64,000 bases of DNA from NCBI GenBank assembly GCA_902779675.1, contig CACZCK010000001.1, positions 1 to 64,000 of the forward strand, read 5' to 3'. The position numbers were made by a program, and so were the translations under genes. A model generated the notes under the pieces. The model had not been told where the DNA came from. It saw nothing but the letters and a program-made list of their open reading frames with translations, and made no database searches. The number at the start of each line of letters is the position of its first letter. The stretch's first letter is position 1. Of the stretch, positions 40,912 through 52,124 are shown one piece after another. This stretch comes from an uncultured Coriobacteriaceae bacterium. GTDB lineage: Bacteria; Actinomycetota; Coriobacteriia; Coriobacteriales; Atopobiaceae.

Positions 40912-41712
40912 CTAGGCGATGGCGGCGACGCGTGCAAGCGCGGTCGGTCTGGTTGCGATTCTGATGCCCTCCGGTCTGGGGGCCTGACGCTTGGTACGCG
41001 AAAGGGCGGGCAGCGAGCCAAAGGCGCGCTCGCGCTCGAGCCTCCATGCCACCGCGGCGCCGTACTTGGAGAAACGCCCCTTGTAGATGCCCTCGGCGCT
41101 GAGGAAGTCGACGAGCCACAGCGGCATGCCGGCGGCGCACTTGACCTCGAGCAGACTCTGATCGGCAGGCGTCAGCACGTGCCCCTGCGAAGAGCCCGCC
41201 AACGAGAGGTCGGCACACCGACAGCGGATGGCGCGGTCGAAGGTCATACGGAACTCGTGGTCGTCGCGGGCATAGAACGCCTCGCGGTCGTAGGCCACCA
41301 TCATCGCGGGCGCCAAACCCTTGTAGCGGCTCGCCGCGAACGCGATCTCTCGCTCAATCTGACCCTCGGGCGCGCGGGTACCCCCGAGCAGGGCATCGGC
41401 GTCTTGCAGGGCGAGCGTGCAGCGTCGCTTGTACACCACGCCGTCGCACTTCTTCTTGAGTTCCAGGAAGACGGGCGTGTCGGACTCTGCCGGAGCATAG
41501 CTGCGTACGCGGATCTTCTCCTTGTAGTAGGGGTGCTCGGCCGAACGGCGGGCGAGCAGGTACGTTGGCGTGTCGTAATAGACGTTGCGCACGGTGGAAG
41601 GGCCGTACTCGTCAGGCCTCATGTGCGTCTCCATGACGCGCTCGAGTCGCGCGCGCTGGTCCTCGGTCAGCTGGTACTTGATCTCGTAGCGCTTGAATAC
41701 CATCTGTGGCAT
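40912..41712 (-). CDS. VTC-domain polyphosphate polymerase
   Basis: A 266-residue VTC domain. In the yeast VTC complex this domain makes polyphosphate from ATP. The tunnel residues are visible: VFKRYEIKYQLTEDQ, TVRNVYYDT, KIRVRSYAPAESDTPVFLELKKKCDGVVYKRR and VAYDREAFYARDDHEFRMTFD. The ATG at 41712 has GGGAGG 8 nt upstream. It shares a unit with the DUF4956 gene. The CotH kinase often linked to this pair is absent in the window. Confidence 0.86.
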   Translation of the reverse strand: MPQMVFKRYEIKYQLTEDQRARLERVMETHMRPDEYGPSTVRNVYYDTPTYLLARRSAEHPYYKEKIRVRSYAPAESDTPVFLELKKKCDGVVYKRRCTLALQDADALLGGTRAPEGQIEREIAFAASRYKGLAPAMMVAYDREAFYARDDHEFRMTFDRAIRCRCADLSLAGSSQGHVLTPADQSLLEVKCAAGMPLWLVDFLSAEGIYKGRFSKYGAAVAWRLERERAFGSLPALSRTKRQAPRPEGIRIATRPTALARVAAIA

Positions 41713-41838
41713 GTGCGTCACCTCCCTGTGACGCGTACCACGATACGAGGCGAACCTGAAACGACCCTGAGGTCTCCCGCACGCAAGCGCGCCACAACGA
41801 GCTCGCCACACAGCTCAAGGCAAGCTGAAAGCGCACAA

Positions 41839-41873
41839 GGTGCCCCGGGCCGTTCACGACGACCCGGGGCACC
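41839..41873 (-). terminator. Terminator after ligA
   Basis: Perfect 11-bp arms ggtgccccggg/cccggggcacc, 35 nt after the ligA stop. Confidence 0.8.
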
Positions 41874-41907
41874 ACTCGGTCTCAATGTGGCCAGCGTTCC
41901 TTGCCGC

Positions 41908-44193
<2,286 letters not shown>

Positions 44194-44982
44194 TCAGCCC
44201 ACTGTGAGCAGTGCCGTCGTCGGCTCCGCCCAGGAATACTGGTGCATGTACTCGCCGCGGAACTGGTTGATGGCATCGGGATCGCCCGCCACAAAGCCAT
44301 AGTAGTCGCATTGCGCGGTATCGAGCCTGATGGCCACCCCTCCCCTACGCTTGTGGACGGCATTGGGATACCCCAGTCCCTCGAGCGTGCGGCGCAGATC
44401 CGATATGAGCGTGCGCAGCTGTGACCTGCGCGAGGGCGTGTCCGGCTTGCCCTCCCACAGCACCGTCAGCAGCTCGCCCGTCGTCACCAGGGCGCCCCGT
44501 CGGTCGACCAGGTAGGCCATCAGCTCCTTGGTGAGATGCCGCTCGAACTGGACGGGACGGCCGTCGCAGAAGACTTCAAAGTTGCCGAAGCAGCGTACGA
44601 ACAGACCCTTCTCGGTATCCTCGCTCGGTCGGACGCGTAGCGACGAGAGGGCACGGCTCACATCTGCGGCATCGACAGGCTTCACCAGAAAGGCGCTCGC
44701 CTGGGTGTTCCAGGCGTCCAGGGCGTACTCGGGGTAGCCCGTGACAAAGACGACGTTGGTCCGCGGTGCCCGGATCTTCAGACGCCGCGCGAACTCCAGA
44801 CCGTTGATGCCAGGCATCTCGATGTCGAGGAAGACCACGTCGACCCCGTTGCCCGAGCAGATGGTCAAGGCCTTGGCCGCGTCGAGGCATGCCGCATGCG
44901 CACCGCTGGGGTCGACGCCGTCCAGCGTCTTGAGCAGCGACGATGCCGCCAACCTGCTGTCATCCACGATCAACGCCCTCAC
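44194..44982 (-). CDS. Response regulator with SARP/OmpR-type output domain
   Basis: A 262-residue response regulator. The receiver domain has the acidic pair (IVDDSRLA), phosphoacceptor Asp in DVVFLDIEMPG and the lysine in FLVKPVDAA. The C-terminus has an OmpR/SARP-like winged-helix (LFVRCFGNFEVFCDGRPVQF, TKELMAYLVDRRGALVTTGELLTVLWEG) and ends in a short GEYMHQYSWAE tail seen in SARP-type response regulators. The ATG overlaps the kinase stop by 4 nt, so the two are one operon. Confidence 0.88.
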   Translation of the reverse strand: MRALIVDDSRLAASSLLKTLDGVDPSGAHAACLDAAKALTICSGNGVDVVFLDIEMPGINGLEFARRLKIRAPRTNVVFVTGYPEYALDAWNTQASAFLVKPVDAADVSRALSSLRVRPSEDTEKGLFVRCFGNFEVFCDGRPVQFERHLTKELMAYLVDRRGALVTTGELLTVLWEGKPDTPSRRSQLRTLISDLRRTLEGLGYPNAVHKRRGGVAIRLDTAQCDYYGFVAGDPDAINQFRGEYMHQYSWAEPTTALLTVG

Positions 44983-46274
44983 AGGTCCCCACCTCTCGGA
45001 ATCGTCAGAGTCACCGTCGTGCCCTGCGGGGTGCTCGCAACCTCAAGCGACCCGGAGCACTGCCTCTCGATGCGCTCGCGCACGTTGTCGATGCCCACCT
45101 TTCGCCGGTGCTCCTGCCGTTCGGTCACCGAAGAGACGCCCTTGCCGTCATCGCGCACGATCACCAGGATGCCCGAATCCGCGAGCCTCGTGCGCACCTC
45201 CACCGTGCCGCCATTCTCGCGCATGCGCACCCCATGGCGAATGGCGTTCTCGACCAGCGGCTGCACCGTAAGCGGCGGCACCATGAAGTCTTCCGTCTCG
45301 AAGTCGTACGTCACCTGCATGGGTCGCGACGGGTCCGCCATCTCGAGGGACACATAGTGACTCACGTGCCCCATCTCCTCGGCGAAGGGCACCAGTCGCG
45401 ACGACGACATGACGTCCAGATGGCTGCGCAGGTAGTCGGAGAAGTCCTGGATGGCCTGCTCGGCAAGCTCCACATCCTCGCTCACGAGGGCCTTTATGGC
45501 GCTGAGCGAGTTGAAGATGAAGTGCGGGTGGATCTGTCCGGACAGTAGGCGCACGCGGCTCTCGGCAAGCTCCGCACGCGTCTGCGCCAGGTCTTCCTCG
45601 AGGCGCGTCTGCACGCCCACGCTCAAGAGCACCAGGGTGAGCGACACCGCTGGCACGGTAGTCTTGACCTGCGCAAAGACCATCTCGGCCACAATGCCCG
45701 ATATGACCAGCAGACCGCAGAGCAACAGGCGGACCGTGGTCATGGTCCCGTGGCGATGCCGAAGGCGCAGGACGACGGGGATCATCAGCGTGGCCTGGAC
45801 GAGCAGAAGGACGCTGTACAGCGTGCGACAGGGACCCCTCACATAGGTGTTGTCCGCGCCATAGTGGTAATAGAGGTGCGTGATGGGATTGGAGAGCAGC
45901 AGCCCCATGTTGATCACGTTGATGGCAAAGAGGAAGCTGATCAATGGGTCGGAAAGATGCTCGCCGACGCGCATGGCGTGCGAGTCGGTGTGGATGTAGA
46001 CCATGATCGCCACGCCTGTGACGATGCCGAAGTTCGCGGCCGTCATGGTGAGGACCTCGAGCGCCATACGGATGAAGGGCCCAGGCATGCCGGACAAAGC
46101 CTCGACGGCCACGTCGCAGGTGACGCCCGCAAGCTGGCACCAGAGGGCGACCATCAGCAGGAAGCGCTTCTTGCGCATGGAGCGATTGGCCAGGCTGATG
46201 ATGAGCGTCAGTATGAGCGCAAGCGAGAAGCAGCTGAGAGAGAGGTTGAGCACCCGTAGGCTCCGAACGTCCAA
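44979..46274 (-). CDS. LytS/YehU-type sensor histidine kinase
   Basis: A 431-residue kinase of the His_kinase (PF06580) family. Six to seven hydrophobic segments in the first ~220 residues form an N-terminal membrane sensor; the H-box is SGQIHPHFIFNSLSAIKAL, and the ATPase domain has PPLTVQPLVENAIRHGV (N-box) and VIVRDDGKGVS. The start is TTG at 46274 with AAGGGAG 9 nt upstream. Its partner regulator overlaps by 4 nt. Signal unknown. Confidence 0.87.
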   Translation of the reverse strand: MDVRSLRVLNLSLSCFSLALILTLIISLANRSMRKKRFLLMVALWCQLAGVTCDVAVEALSGMPGPFIRMALEVLTMTAANFGIVTGVAIMVYIHTDSHAMRVGEHLSDPLISFLFAINVINMGLLLSNPITHLYYHYGADNTYVRGPCRTLYSVLLLVQATLMIPVVLRLRHRHGTMTTVRLLLCGLLVISGIVAEMVFAQVKTTVPAVSLTLVLLSVGVQTRLEEDLAQTRAELAESRVRLLSGQIHPHFIFNSLSAIKALVSEDVELAEQAIQDFSDYLRSHLDVMSSSRLVPFAEEMGHVSHYVSLEMADPSRPMQVTYDFETEDFMVPPLTVQPLVENAIRHGVRMRENGGTVEVRTRLADSGILVIVRDDGKGVSSVTERQEHRRKVGIDNVRERIERQCSGSLEVASTPQGTTVTLTIPRGGDL

Positions 46275-46339
46275 CTTGCGCGTCTCCCTTCACGAACGGC
46301 GCGACACCTTGCCGGCCATTGGCGACGCCCAGCATAGAG

Positions 46340-46373
46340 CGCGGGGCCATGCGCGTCAACGCATGGCCCCGCG
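46340..46373 (-). terminator. Terminator after copA
   Basis: Perfect 14-bp arms cgcggggccatgcg/cgcatggccccgcg with a 6-nt loop, about 180 nt downstream of the copA stop. The rest of the 282-nt gap (46275-46556) holds no gene. Confidence 0.8.
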
Positions 46374-46556
46374 ACCGAGGAGAGGCCTGGGTCGGGCTAC
46401 CCAGGCACTCGCCCTCCACCCGGTGAGGGGCCGAATGGAGGGGTGGCATCCGTGCCATGTCAGATGCCAACGGCAGGGTATCAGCATGAGTGCACCAATA
46501 GCGCACCTAATCTGTCAATACAGAGCATTCCGTAAAAGCCAGCCCTTGCCGCGAAC

Positions 46557-46766
46557 CTATGCGATGCTCGCCTTGTAGCCAGCCTCCTCGACTGCCGTCA
46601 CCAGGGCCTTGTCACTCACCAGCAGTCCGGCGTCGACGACCGCCGTTCCCTCGTCCAAGCTCACGCGTACGTTCTTGACGCCCTTGACGCCCTCGAGTGC
46701 CTTGGTGACATGCGCCACGCAGTGCTCGCACATCATGCCTTCGACGTTGAGCTTCTTCTCCTTCAT
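46557..46766 (-). CDS. Candidate internal start giving a free CopZ-like chaperone
   Basis: The frame is the C-terminus of copA. The internal ATG at 46766 has GGGAG-acgaggac upstream and yields [20 protein letters not shown]..., 69 residues, the normal length of CopZ. This is an in-frame overlapping product, not a separate gene. It is only a candidate. Confidence 0.4.
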   Translation of the reverse strand: MKEKKLNVEGMMCEHCVAHVTKALEGVKGVKNVRVSLDEGTAVVDAGLLVSDKALVTAVEEAGYKASIA

Positions 46767-49127
46767 GTCCTCGTCTCCCTCCGCCTCTCGCGAGGCATCG
46801 TCCAACTCTGTCGTGACCAGCGCCGCGGGAACGTCTCGCGACGCAGCGTGTTCGGCCGGCTTCCAGGTGCGCAGCCGCAAAGCATTGCTCACCACAAACA
46901 CCGACGAGAATCCCATGGCTGCGGCCCCGATCATGGGGTTGAGCGTAATGCCCAGCGGGCTGAGCACGCCCATGGCGACCGGTATGCAGATGGCGTTGTA
47001 GAACAGCGCCCAGAACAGGTTCTGGCGGATGGTGCGCATGGTGGCGCGACTCAGCTCGACGGCCGTGGCAACGTCGCGCGGATCCGAGTGCATGAGCACG
47101 ACATCGGCCGACGAGATGGCCACGTCGGTGCCCGCCCCGATGGCAACGCCCACGTCGGCTCGGGCGAGCGCCGGCGCATCGTTGATGCCGTCGCCGACCA
47201 TGGCCACCTTCTCGCCAGCCTCCTGCAGTTGGCGCACGTGCCGCTCCTTCTGATCGGGGAGCACGCCGGCCACCACCTCGTCCACACCGCAGGCACGCGC
47301 CACCACAGCGGCCGTGCGCTGCTGGTCACCGGTCAGCATCACGGTGCGGATGCCCATGGAGCGCAGCCGCGAGATGGCCTCGGCACTGGTGGGCTTGATG
47401 GCGTCCGCCACTGCGACCACTCCCAGCAGCCGCTCATCCTCGGCAATGAACAGCGGAGTCTTGGCCTCGTCCGCCAGGGCAGCTGCCTGCACGCTCAGCG
47501 CCGACGTGTCGATGCCACGGGCGTGCATGAGCCCCTCGTTGCCTGCGAGCACGCGGCTGCCATTGACTTGCGCCACGAGGCCCCCACCTGCCACCTGCTC
47601 GAAGTCGCGCACCTCGGCACCGACATCGATGCCCGGCGCCTGCTCATCAGCGTAGGCCACGAGCGCCAGCGCCAGCGGATGCTCGCTCTTGCGCTCCAGA
47701 GCGGCGACGTCAAACAGCAGCTCCACGTCGGTGGCCCCAGGGGCGAGCAGCACGTCGGTGACGCGAGGCGAGCCCTCAGTCACGGTGCCGGTCTTGTCGA
47801 GCACCACCGTGGTGAGCCCGCAGGCCGTCTCGAGTGCCTCGGCGTCCTTGATGAGGATCCCATTTGCCGCACCGCGCCCGGTGCCCACCATAATGGCGGT
47901 GGGCGTCGCCAGGCCCAAGGCACACGGGCAGCTGATGACCAGCACGGAGATGGCATGGGTGAGCGCTGTGGCAAAGTCGTGCGACATGGCCAGCCAAGCC
48001 ACGAGCGTGACAGCTGCGATGACCAGCACGACAGGCACGAAGACGCCGGCTATGGCGTCAGCCTGCCGCTGGATGGGAGCCTTTGACCCCGTGGCCTCGT
48101 CGACCAGACGAATGATCCCCGCAAGCGTGGTGTCGTCGCCCACGGCGCGCGCCTCCATGGCAAACCAACCATGGCTGCTCACCGTGGCCCCGGTCACGCG
48201 GTCGCCCACGATTTTCTCCACGGGCACCGACTCACCGGTGATGGCACTCTCGTCGATCAGGGCGCTGCCCTCGACCACCACGCCATCCACGGGAACCGCC
48301 TCGCCGGCACGTACGATGACACGGTCTCCCACCCGCACGTCCTCGCTCGGCACCACCTGTTCGCGGCCGTCGCGCACCACCGTGGCGGTCTTGGGGGCCA
48401 GGTCCATGAGTGCCGTGATGGCACTGGTGGTGCGGCCCTTGGCACGGGCCTCGAAGAACTTGCCCAGCGTGATGAGCGTGAGGATCATGCCAGCGGAGTC
48501 GAAGTAGAGCGAGTGTAGGGCCTCGTGAGCCGTCTGCATGTTGCCGGCGCCCATGGCGAGCGCCACGCGGTAGGTCTGCACGATGCTCCACACGGCGCTC
48601 GCGGCCGACCCGATGGCAATGAGCGAATCCATGTTGGGAGCACCGTGCGCGAGCGTCTTGAAGCCCATGACAAAGTAGCGCCGATTGACGAAGAGGATGG
48701 GTAGGCACAGCAGCAACTGAGTAAGCGCGTTGGCCATCATACCTTGCATGCCGGCAAGTCCCGGCAGCTCCGGCCAGCCGAACATGGGCCCCATGGCCAC
48801 GTAGAACAACGGCACCGAGAGGATGCCCGAGGCGATGAGCTGCCTGCGCCGCTCCTCGATCTCCCGCTGCGCGACGTCACCCACACCCGCCTGCTCGCCG
48901 CGAGCAGAGGCACGCTGGGCGCGCGGGTGCGCGCCGTAGCCCGCCCTGTCAATCGCGGCGCACACGGCCTCGACAGTGGCCTGGTCGCCATCGTAGACCA
49001 GCTCCATGCTGTTCTTGAGCAGGTTGACGTTAGCCTCGGTGACGCCTGCCACCTCGCCAGCCGCCTTCTGCACGCGCGCCGAGCAAGCAGCGCAGGTCAT
49101 ACCCGTTATGTCAAAAGTCTCTTTCAT
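46557..49127 (-). CDS. copA: Copper-exporting P1B-type ATPase with C-terminal CopZ-like domain
   Basis: An 856-residue Cu+-transporting ATPase. Residues 1-70 form an N-terminal heavy-metal domain (GMTCAACS). The core has the membrane CPC motif ([11 protein letters not shown]), phosphorylation motif [16 protein letters not shown] and the family SEHPLA. The last 69 residues are a second heavy-metal domain (GMMCEHC), unusual at the C-terminus. An ATG at 46766 (within [10 protein letters not shown]) is preceded by GGGAG at 8 nt and would make a free 69-residue CopZ. It follows csoR by 26 nt. Confidence 0.95.
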   Translation of the reverse strand: MKETFDITGMTCAACSARVQKAAGEVAGVTEANVNLLKNSMELVYDGDQATVEAVCAAIDRAGYGAHPRAQRASARGEQAGVGDVAQREIEERRRQLIASGILSVPLFYVAMGPMFGWPELPGLAGMQGMMANALTQLLLCLPILFVNRRYFVMGFKTLAHGAPNMDSLIAIGSAASAVWSIVQTYRVALAMGAGNMQTAHEALHSLYFDSAGMILTLITLGKFFEARAKGRTTSAITALMDLAPKTATVVRDGREQVVPSEDVRVGDRVIVRAGEAVPVDGVVVEGSALIDESAITGESVPVEKIVGDRVTGATVSSHGWFAMEARAVGDDTTLAGIIRLVDEATGSKAPIQRQADAIAGVFVPVVLVIAAVTLVAWLAMSHDFATALTHAISVLVISCPCALGLATPTAIMVGTGRGAANGILIKDAEALETACGLTTVVLDKTGTVTEGSPRVTDVLLAPGATDVELLFDVAALERKSEHPLALALVAYADEQAPGIDVGAEVRDFEQVAGGGLVAQVNGSRVLAGNEGLMHARGIDTSALSVQAAALADEAKTPLFIAEDERLLGVVAVADAIKPTSAEAISRLRSMGIRTVMLTGDQQRTAAVVARACGVDEVVAGVLPDQKERHVRQLQEAGEKVAMVGDGINDAPALARADVGVAIGAGTDVAISSADVVLMHSDPRDVATAVELSRATMRTIRQNLFWALFYNAICIPVAMGVLSPLGITLNPMIGAAAMGFSSVFVVSNALRLRTWKPAEHAASRDVPAALVTTELDDASREAEGDEDMKEKKLNVEGMMCEHCVAHVTKALEGVKGVKNVRVSLDEGTAVVDAGLLVSDKALVTAVEEAGYKASIA

Positions 49128-49152
49128 GGCGTGGCCTTTCGTGCACAGTGGG

Positions 49153-49446
49153 TCAGGAGAACTGCTTGAGGAGCGTCATGAGCTCGTCGACCACCTCGGT
49201 GTCGCCCTGCTGGACCCGCTCGACCACACAGGTCTCCAGATGGTCCTGCAGCACCAGGCGTCGCACCGAGCGTATGGCGCTCTCGGCAGCCGCGAGCTGC
49301 GTGAGCACGTCGCCACAGTAGCGGTCCTCCTCAACCATGGTCTTCACGCCGCCCAGCTGGCCGATGGCCCGGTTGAGACGGCGCTCCACGCTCCTCTTGA
49401 GCTCGTCCGAACGTGGTGTGTGCTTGGTGTGGCAGCAGTCCGACAT
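49153..49446 (-). CDS. csoR: CsoR family copper-responsive repressor
   Basis: A 97-residue four-helix CsoR/RcnR-type repressor. The metal ligands are recognisable: Cys in RYCGDVLTQ, His and Cys in LQDHLETC. CsoR releases its operator on Cu+ binding. The ATG at 49446 has AAGGG 6 nt upstream; the longer frame from 49500 runs into the operator. The operator lies 30 nt upstream, and copA follows on the same strand. Confidence 0.92.
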   Translation of the reverse strand: MSDCCHTKHTPRSDELKRSVERRLNRAIGQLGGVKTMVEEDRYCGDVLTQLAAAESAIRSVRRLVLQDHLETCVVERVQQGDTEVVDELMTLLKQFS

Positions 49447-49473
49447 CTTGGTCCCTTCGTTGTCTTTCCCGAC

Positions 49474-49500
49474 AGTATACCCATGGGGGGTATATGTCAA
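49474..49500 (-). promoter_or_regulatory. csoR-copA promoter and CsoR operator
   Basis: The dyad TATACCC-n5-GGGTATA spans 49476-49494. On the minus strand it lies between a -35 TTGACA (49495-49500) and a -10 TATACT (49474-49479); the 15-nt spacer is short. The operator therefore overlaps the core promoter, the usual place for repression. Confidence 0.82.
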
Positions 49501-49614
49501 TCAATCGGCTCCGTGTTCCATGAGGGGCAGCCCCTTTTGGTACGGAGACGCCGACTGAGCCAGAGCACCCTCCCGTGCAGCGTGTCACAGTCTGGTTTCG
49601 GTATCGCGCTGACG

Positions 49615-49644
49615 TTGACGCAGAGGCTTTGATACGGCTATGGT
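49615..49644 (+). promoter_or_regulatory. Promoter for metNIQ leader
   Basis: TTGACG (49615-49620), 18-nt spacer, TATGGT (49639-49644). A start 7-8 nt downstream would fall at 49651-49652, on the ATG of the leader peptide. Confidence 0.6.
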
Positions 49645-49651
49645 TTCAACC

Positions 49652-49762
49652 ATGATTTACGCGTCCGCACATACGATGATGATGGCCATGATGGAGATGC
49701 CCAAGCCCGGGCAGCTTGCCATGACTCATGCGCATGGCAGGACCGGGCGCCTCCACGGATAG
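49652..49762 (+). CDS. Met-rich leader peptide upstream of metNIQ
   Basis: A short frame, 36 codons from ATG 49652 to TAG 49762, reading MIYASAHTMMMAMMEMPKPG and continuing Q-L-A-M-T-H-A-H-G-R-T-G-R-L-H-G. Residues 9-16 hold six Met in eight. No ribosome binding site precedes it; a promoter (49615-49644) places the transcript start at or next to the ATG, so it is probably leaderless. An in-frame ATG at 49640 would add four residues but lies inside the -10 box. This is the layout of an attenuator peptide for methionine. Confidence 0.65.
   Translation: MIYASAHTMMMAMMEMPKPGQLAMTHAHGRTGRLHG
49712..49755 (+). promoter_or_regulatory. Hairpin within leader coding region
   Basis: GCCCGG...TTGCCATG (from about 49704) pairs with CATGGCAG...CCGGGC (to about 49748), leaving a small loop. 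A second copy of TGGCAG at 49767-49772 could pair instead with TTGCCA, giving a mutually exclusive fold. The GGGGGTTTTAT at 49772-49782 is a weak T-rich terminator-like tail. Boundaries are approximate. Confidence 0.4.
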
Positions 49763-49817
49763 CCTCTGGCAGGGGGTTTTATCCACACCCCTTTCACTCA
49801 TCGAGCGGAGTAACTCA

Positions 49818-50561
49818 GTGATTTCCCTTCAGAACATCACGAAGGTCTATGACGGCAGCGATGTGCCCGCACTCGACGGCGTCTCCATCGACATCCCCGA
49901 TGGCGACATCTTTGGCATCATCGGCATCTCTGGCGCCGGCAAATCGACCCTCGTACGTTGCATCAACCTCCTCGAGCGCCCCACGTCGGGCCACGTCATC
50001 GTGGACGGAACCGACGTGACCGACCTTACGGGCGCCGAGCTGCGCGCATACCGCCGCCGCGTGGCCATGATCTTCCAGGGCTTCGGCCTGCTCGCGCAGA
50101 AGACCGCACTCGACAACGTGTGCTTCCCCTTCCTGGCAAGCAACGGTCGCGTGACGGCCGACGACCGCGCCAAGGCATCAGAGCTGCTCGCACGCGTCGG
50201 GCTCGCCGACAAGGCCGACAGCTATCCCGCACAGCTCTCCGGCGGTCAGCAGCAGCGTGTGGCCATCGCCCGCGCACTGGCCTGCGACCCGGAGTACATC
50301 CTGTGCGACGAGGCCACCTCGGCACTCGACCCGGCAAGCACCCAGCAGATCCTCGACCTGCTGCGCCAGATCAACGAGGAGACCGGCACCACCATCCTTG
50401 TCATCACCCACTCCATGGACGTGGTGGAGCGCATCTGCAAGAACGTGACCGTGCTGGTGCACGGCAAGGTGGTCGAGCAGGGACCGGTGGAGCAGGTCTT
50501 CGCCGACCCGCAGGACGAGACCACCAAGGCGCTGCTGGGAAGGGTGAGCTGGAATGCCTAA
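49818..50561 (+). CDS. metN: Methionine ABC transporter ATP-binding protein
   Basis: A 247-residue ATPase of the methionine (MUT) uptake family. Walker A GISGAGKST, signature [15 protein letters not shown] and Walker B ILCDEATSALDP are intact. The GTG at 49818 has GGAG 8 nt upstream. MetN usually carries a C-terminal NIL domain that inhibits transport when methionine binds (total about 340 residues); this one ends soon after VLVHGKVVEQGPVEQVFADPQ, so that control is missing. The stop overlaps metI by 8 nt. Confidence 0.93.
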   Translation: MISLQNITKVYDGSDVPALDGVSIDIPDGDIFGIIGISGAGKSTLVRCINLLERPTSGHVIVDGTDVTDLTGAELRAYRRRVAMIFQGFGLLAQKTALDNVCFPFLASNGRVTADDRAKASELLARVGLADKADSYPAQLSGGQQQRVAIARALACDPEYILCDEATSALDPASTQQILDLLRQINEETGTTILVITHSMDVVERICKNVTVLVHGKVVEQGPVEQVFADPQDETTKALLGRVSWNA

Positions 50562-51228
50562 CGTCACCGAGTTCGTTTCCGAGTACGGCGGGCTGCTGGC
50601 GCAGGGTACCGTCGACACCCTCGCCATGCTGTTCGTCTCAACGGCACTGGCCTACGTGCTGGGCATCGCCATCGGCGTGGTGCTCTACGTGACCTCGCCC
50701 ACGGGCCTGCGTCCCATGCCCGCGTTCAACGCCGTCCTCGGGTGGATCGTCAACATGACCAGGTCCATCCCCTTCATCATCCTGCTCGTAGCACTCATGC
50801 CCTTCACCAGGGCCATCGTGCACACCACCATCGGCGTGGTAGGCGTCACGCCGCCTCTGGTGGTGTCAGCCGCCCCGTTCGTGGCGCGCATGATCGAGCA
50901 GTCGCTCGCCGAGGTGCCGCGCGACGCCATCGAGGCCGCCGAGGCCTGTGGCGCCTCGATTCCGCGCATCGTGCGCAGCGCGCTGCTGCCCGAGGCACTG
51001 CCTTCCATCGTCCGTGGCGTGTCCATCACGCTCATCTCGGTGCTGGGCTACACCGCCATCGCCGGCGCCGTCGGCGCGGGCGGCCTGGGCGACATCGCCA
51101 TCCGCTACGGCTACTACCGCTACGAGGACGAGGTCATGGTCGTGACCGTCATCCTCCTCGTCGTTTTGGTGCAGGTCATCCAGAGCACCTGCGACGTCAT
51201 CGCAAACCGCATCGACCACCGCAAGTAA
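50554..51228 (+). CDS. metI: Methionine ABC transporter permease
   Basis: A 224-residue permease of the BPD_transp_1 type with about five membrane segments and the EAA loop (EAAEACGASIPRIVRSALLPEALP). The start overlaps metN by 8 nt and metQ follows 42 nt later. MetI forms the channel through which methionine is imported. Confidence 0.93.
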   Translation: MPNVTEFVSEYGGLLAQGTVDTLAMLFVSTALAYVLGIAIGVVLYVTSPTGLRPMPAFNAVLGWIVNMTRSIPFIILLVALMPFTRAIVHTTIGVVGVTPPLVVSAAPFVARMIEQSLAEVPRDAIEAAEACGASIPRIVRSALLPEALPSIVRGVSITLISVLGYTAIAGAVGAGGLGDIAIRYGYYRYEDEVMVVTVILLVVLVQVIQSTCDVIANRIDHRK

Positions 51229-51270
51229 GACAAGACCCGTCATCGGGCACCCGCAGATTGGAGAAGAACC

Positions 51271-52110
51271 ATGCTGACCCGTCGCAACTTCGTCACCTCC
51301 ACCCTCGGCCTCGCCGCAACCGCCACCCTCGCTGCCTGCGGCGGCAGCAGCGAGCCCGCCAGCGATGGCGCCGCCGAGAGCCAGACGCTCTCCGTGGCCG
51401 CCACGCCCGAGCCCCATGCCAAGATCCTCACCGAGTTCGCCGCCCCCAAGCTCGCCGAGCAGGGCATCGAGCTCGAGGTCAAGGAGTTCACCGACTACGT
51501 GCAGCCCAACGAGGTCGTCTACAACGGCGAGATCGACTGCAACTACTTCCAGCACATCAACTACCTGCGCGACTACGACGAGCAGAACGGCGAGGACCTG
51601 GTGTCGGTTGCCAAGATCCACTACGAGCCCTTTGGCATCTACGCCGGCAAGTCCGACGACCTGGCCAACATCGCCGACGGCGCTGTGGTGGCCGTGCCCA
51701 ACGACCCCACCAACGAGGCGCGCGCCCTGCTCCTGCTGCAGCAGGAGGGCCTGATCACCCTCAAGAACCCCGAGGATCTGGGCGCAACCCCCAACGACAT
51801 CTCCGAGAACCCCCACAACATCGAGTTCCGCGAGATCGAGGCCGCTGCCACCCCGCGTGCCCTCGAGGACGTCGACTTTGCTGCCATCAATGGCAACTAC
51901 GCCATCGAGGCCGGCCTGCACGCCACCGACGCGCTCGTGCTCGAGGAGGCGAGCGGCATCGCCTTCGAGGAGTACGCCAACATCATCTGCACCAGCGCCG
52001 ACAAGGAGAACGACGAGCGCATCGCCGCGCTGGTTGCCGTGCTGCAGACCGACGAGTTCAAGGCCTACCTCGAGGAGAACTTCGGCGAGGATGTGCTGCC
52101 CGCATTCTAG
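51271..52110 (+). CDS. metQ: Methionine-binding lipoprotein
   Basis: A 279-residue substrate-binding lipoprotein. The signal ends in a lipobox LAACGG (Cys near residue 23) with an N-terminal RRNF twin-arginine-like pair. Conserved MetQ blocks follow: ATPEPHAKILTEFAAPKLAEQGI, EFTDYVQPNEVV and YNGEIDCNYFQHINYL. It delivers methionine to MetNI. It is anchored on the outer face of the membrane. Confidence 0.92.
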   Translation: MLTRRNFVTSTLGLAATATLAACGGSSEPASDGAAESQTLSVAATPEPHAKILTEFAAPKLAEQGIELEVKEFTDYVQPNEVVYNGEIDCNYFQHINYLRDYDEQNGEDLVSVAKIHYEPFGIYAGKSDDLANIADGAVVAVPNDPTNEARALLLLQQEGLITLKNPEDLGATPNDISENPHNIEFREIEAAATPRALEDVDFAAINGNYAIEAGLHATDALVLEEASGIAFEEYANIICTSADKENDERIAALVAVLQTDEFKAYLEENFGEDVLPAF

Positions 52111-52124
52111 GATCTTTTGAGAGG

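Noticed and set aside
49501-49640. SAM riboswitch or Met T-box upstream of metN
   Set aside because: Neither the SAM-I core nor the T-box AGGGTGGnACCGCG motif is present in the segment.
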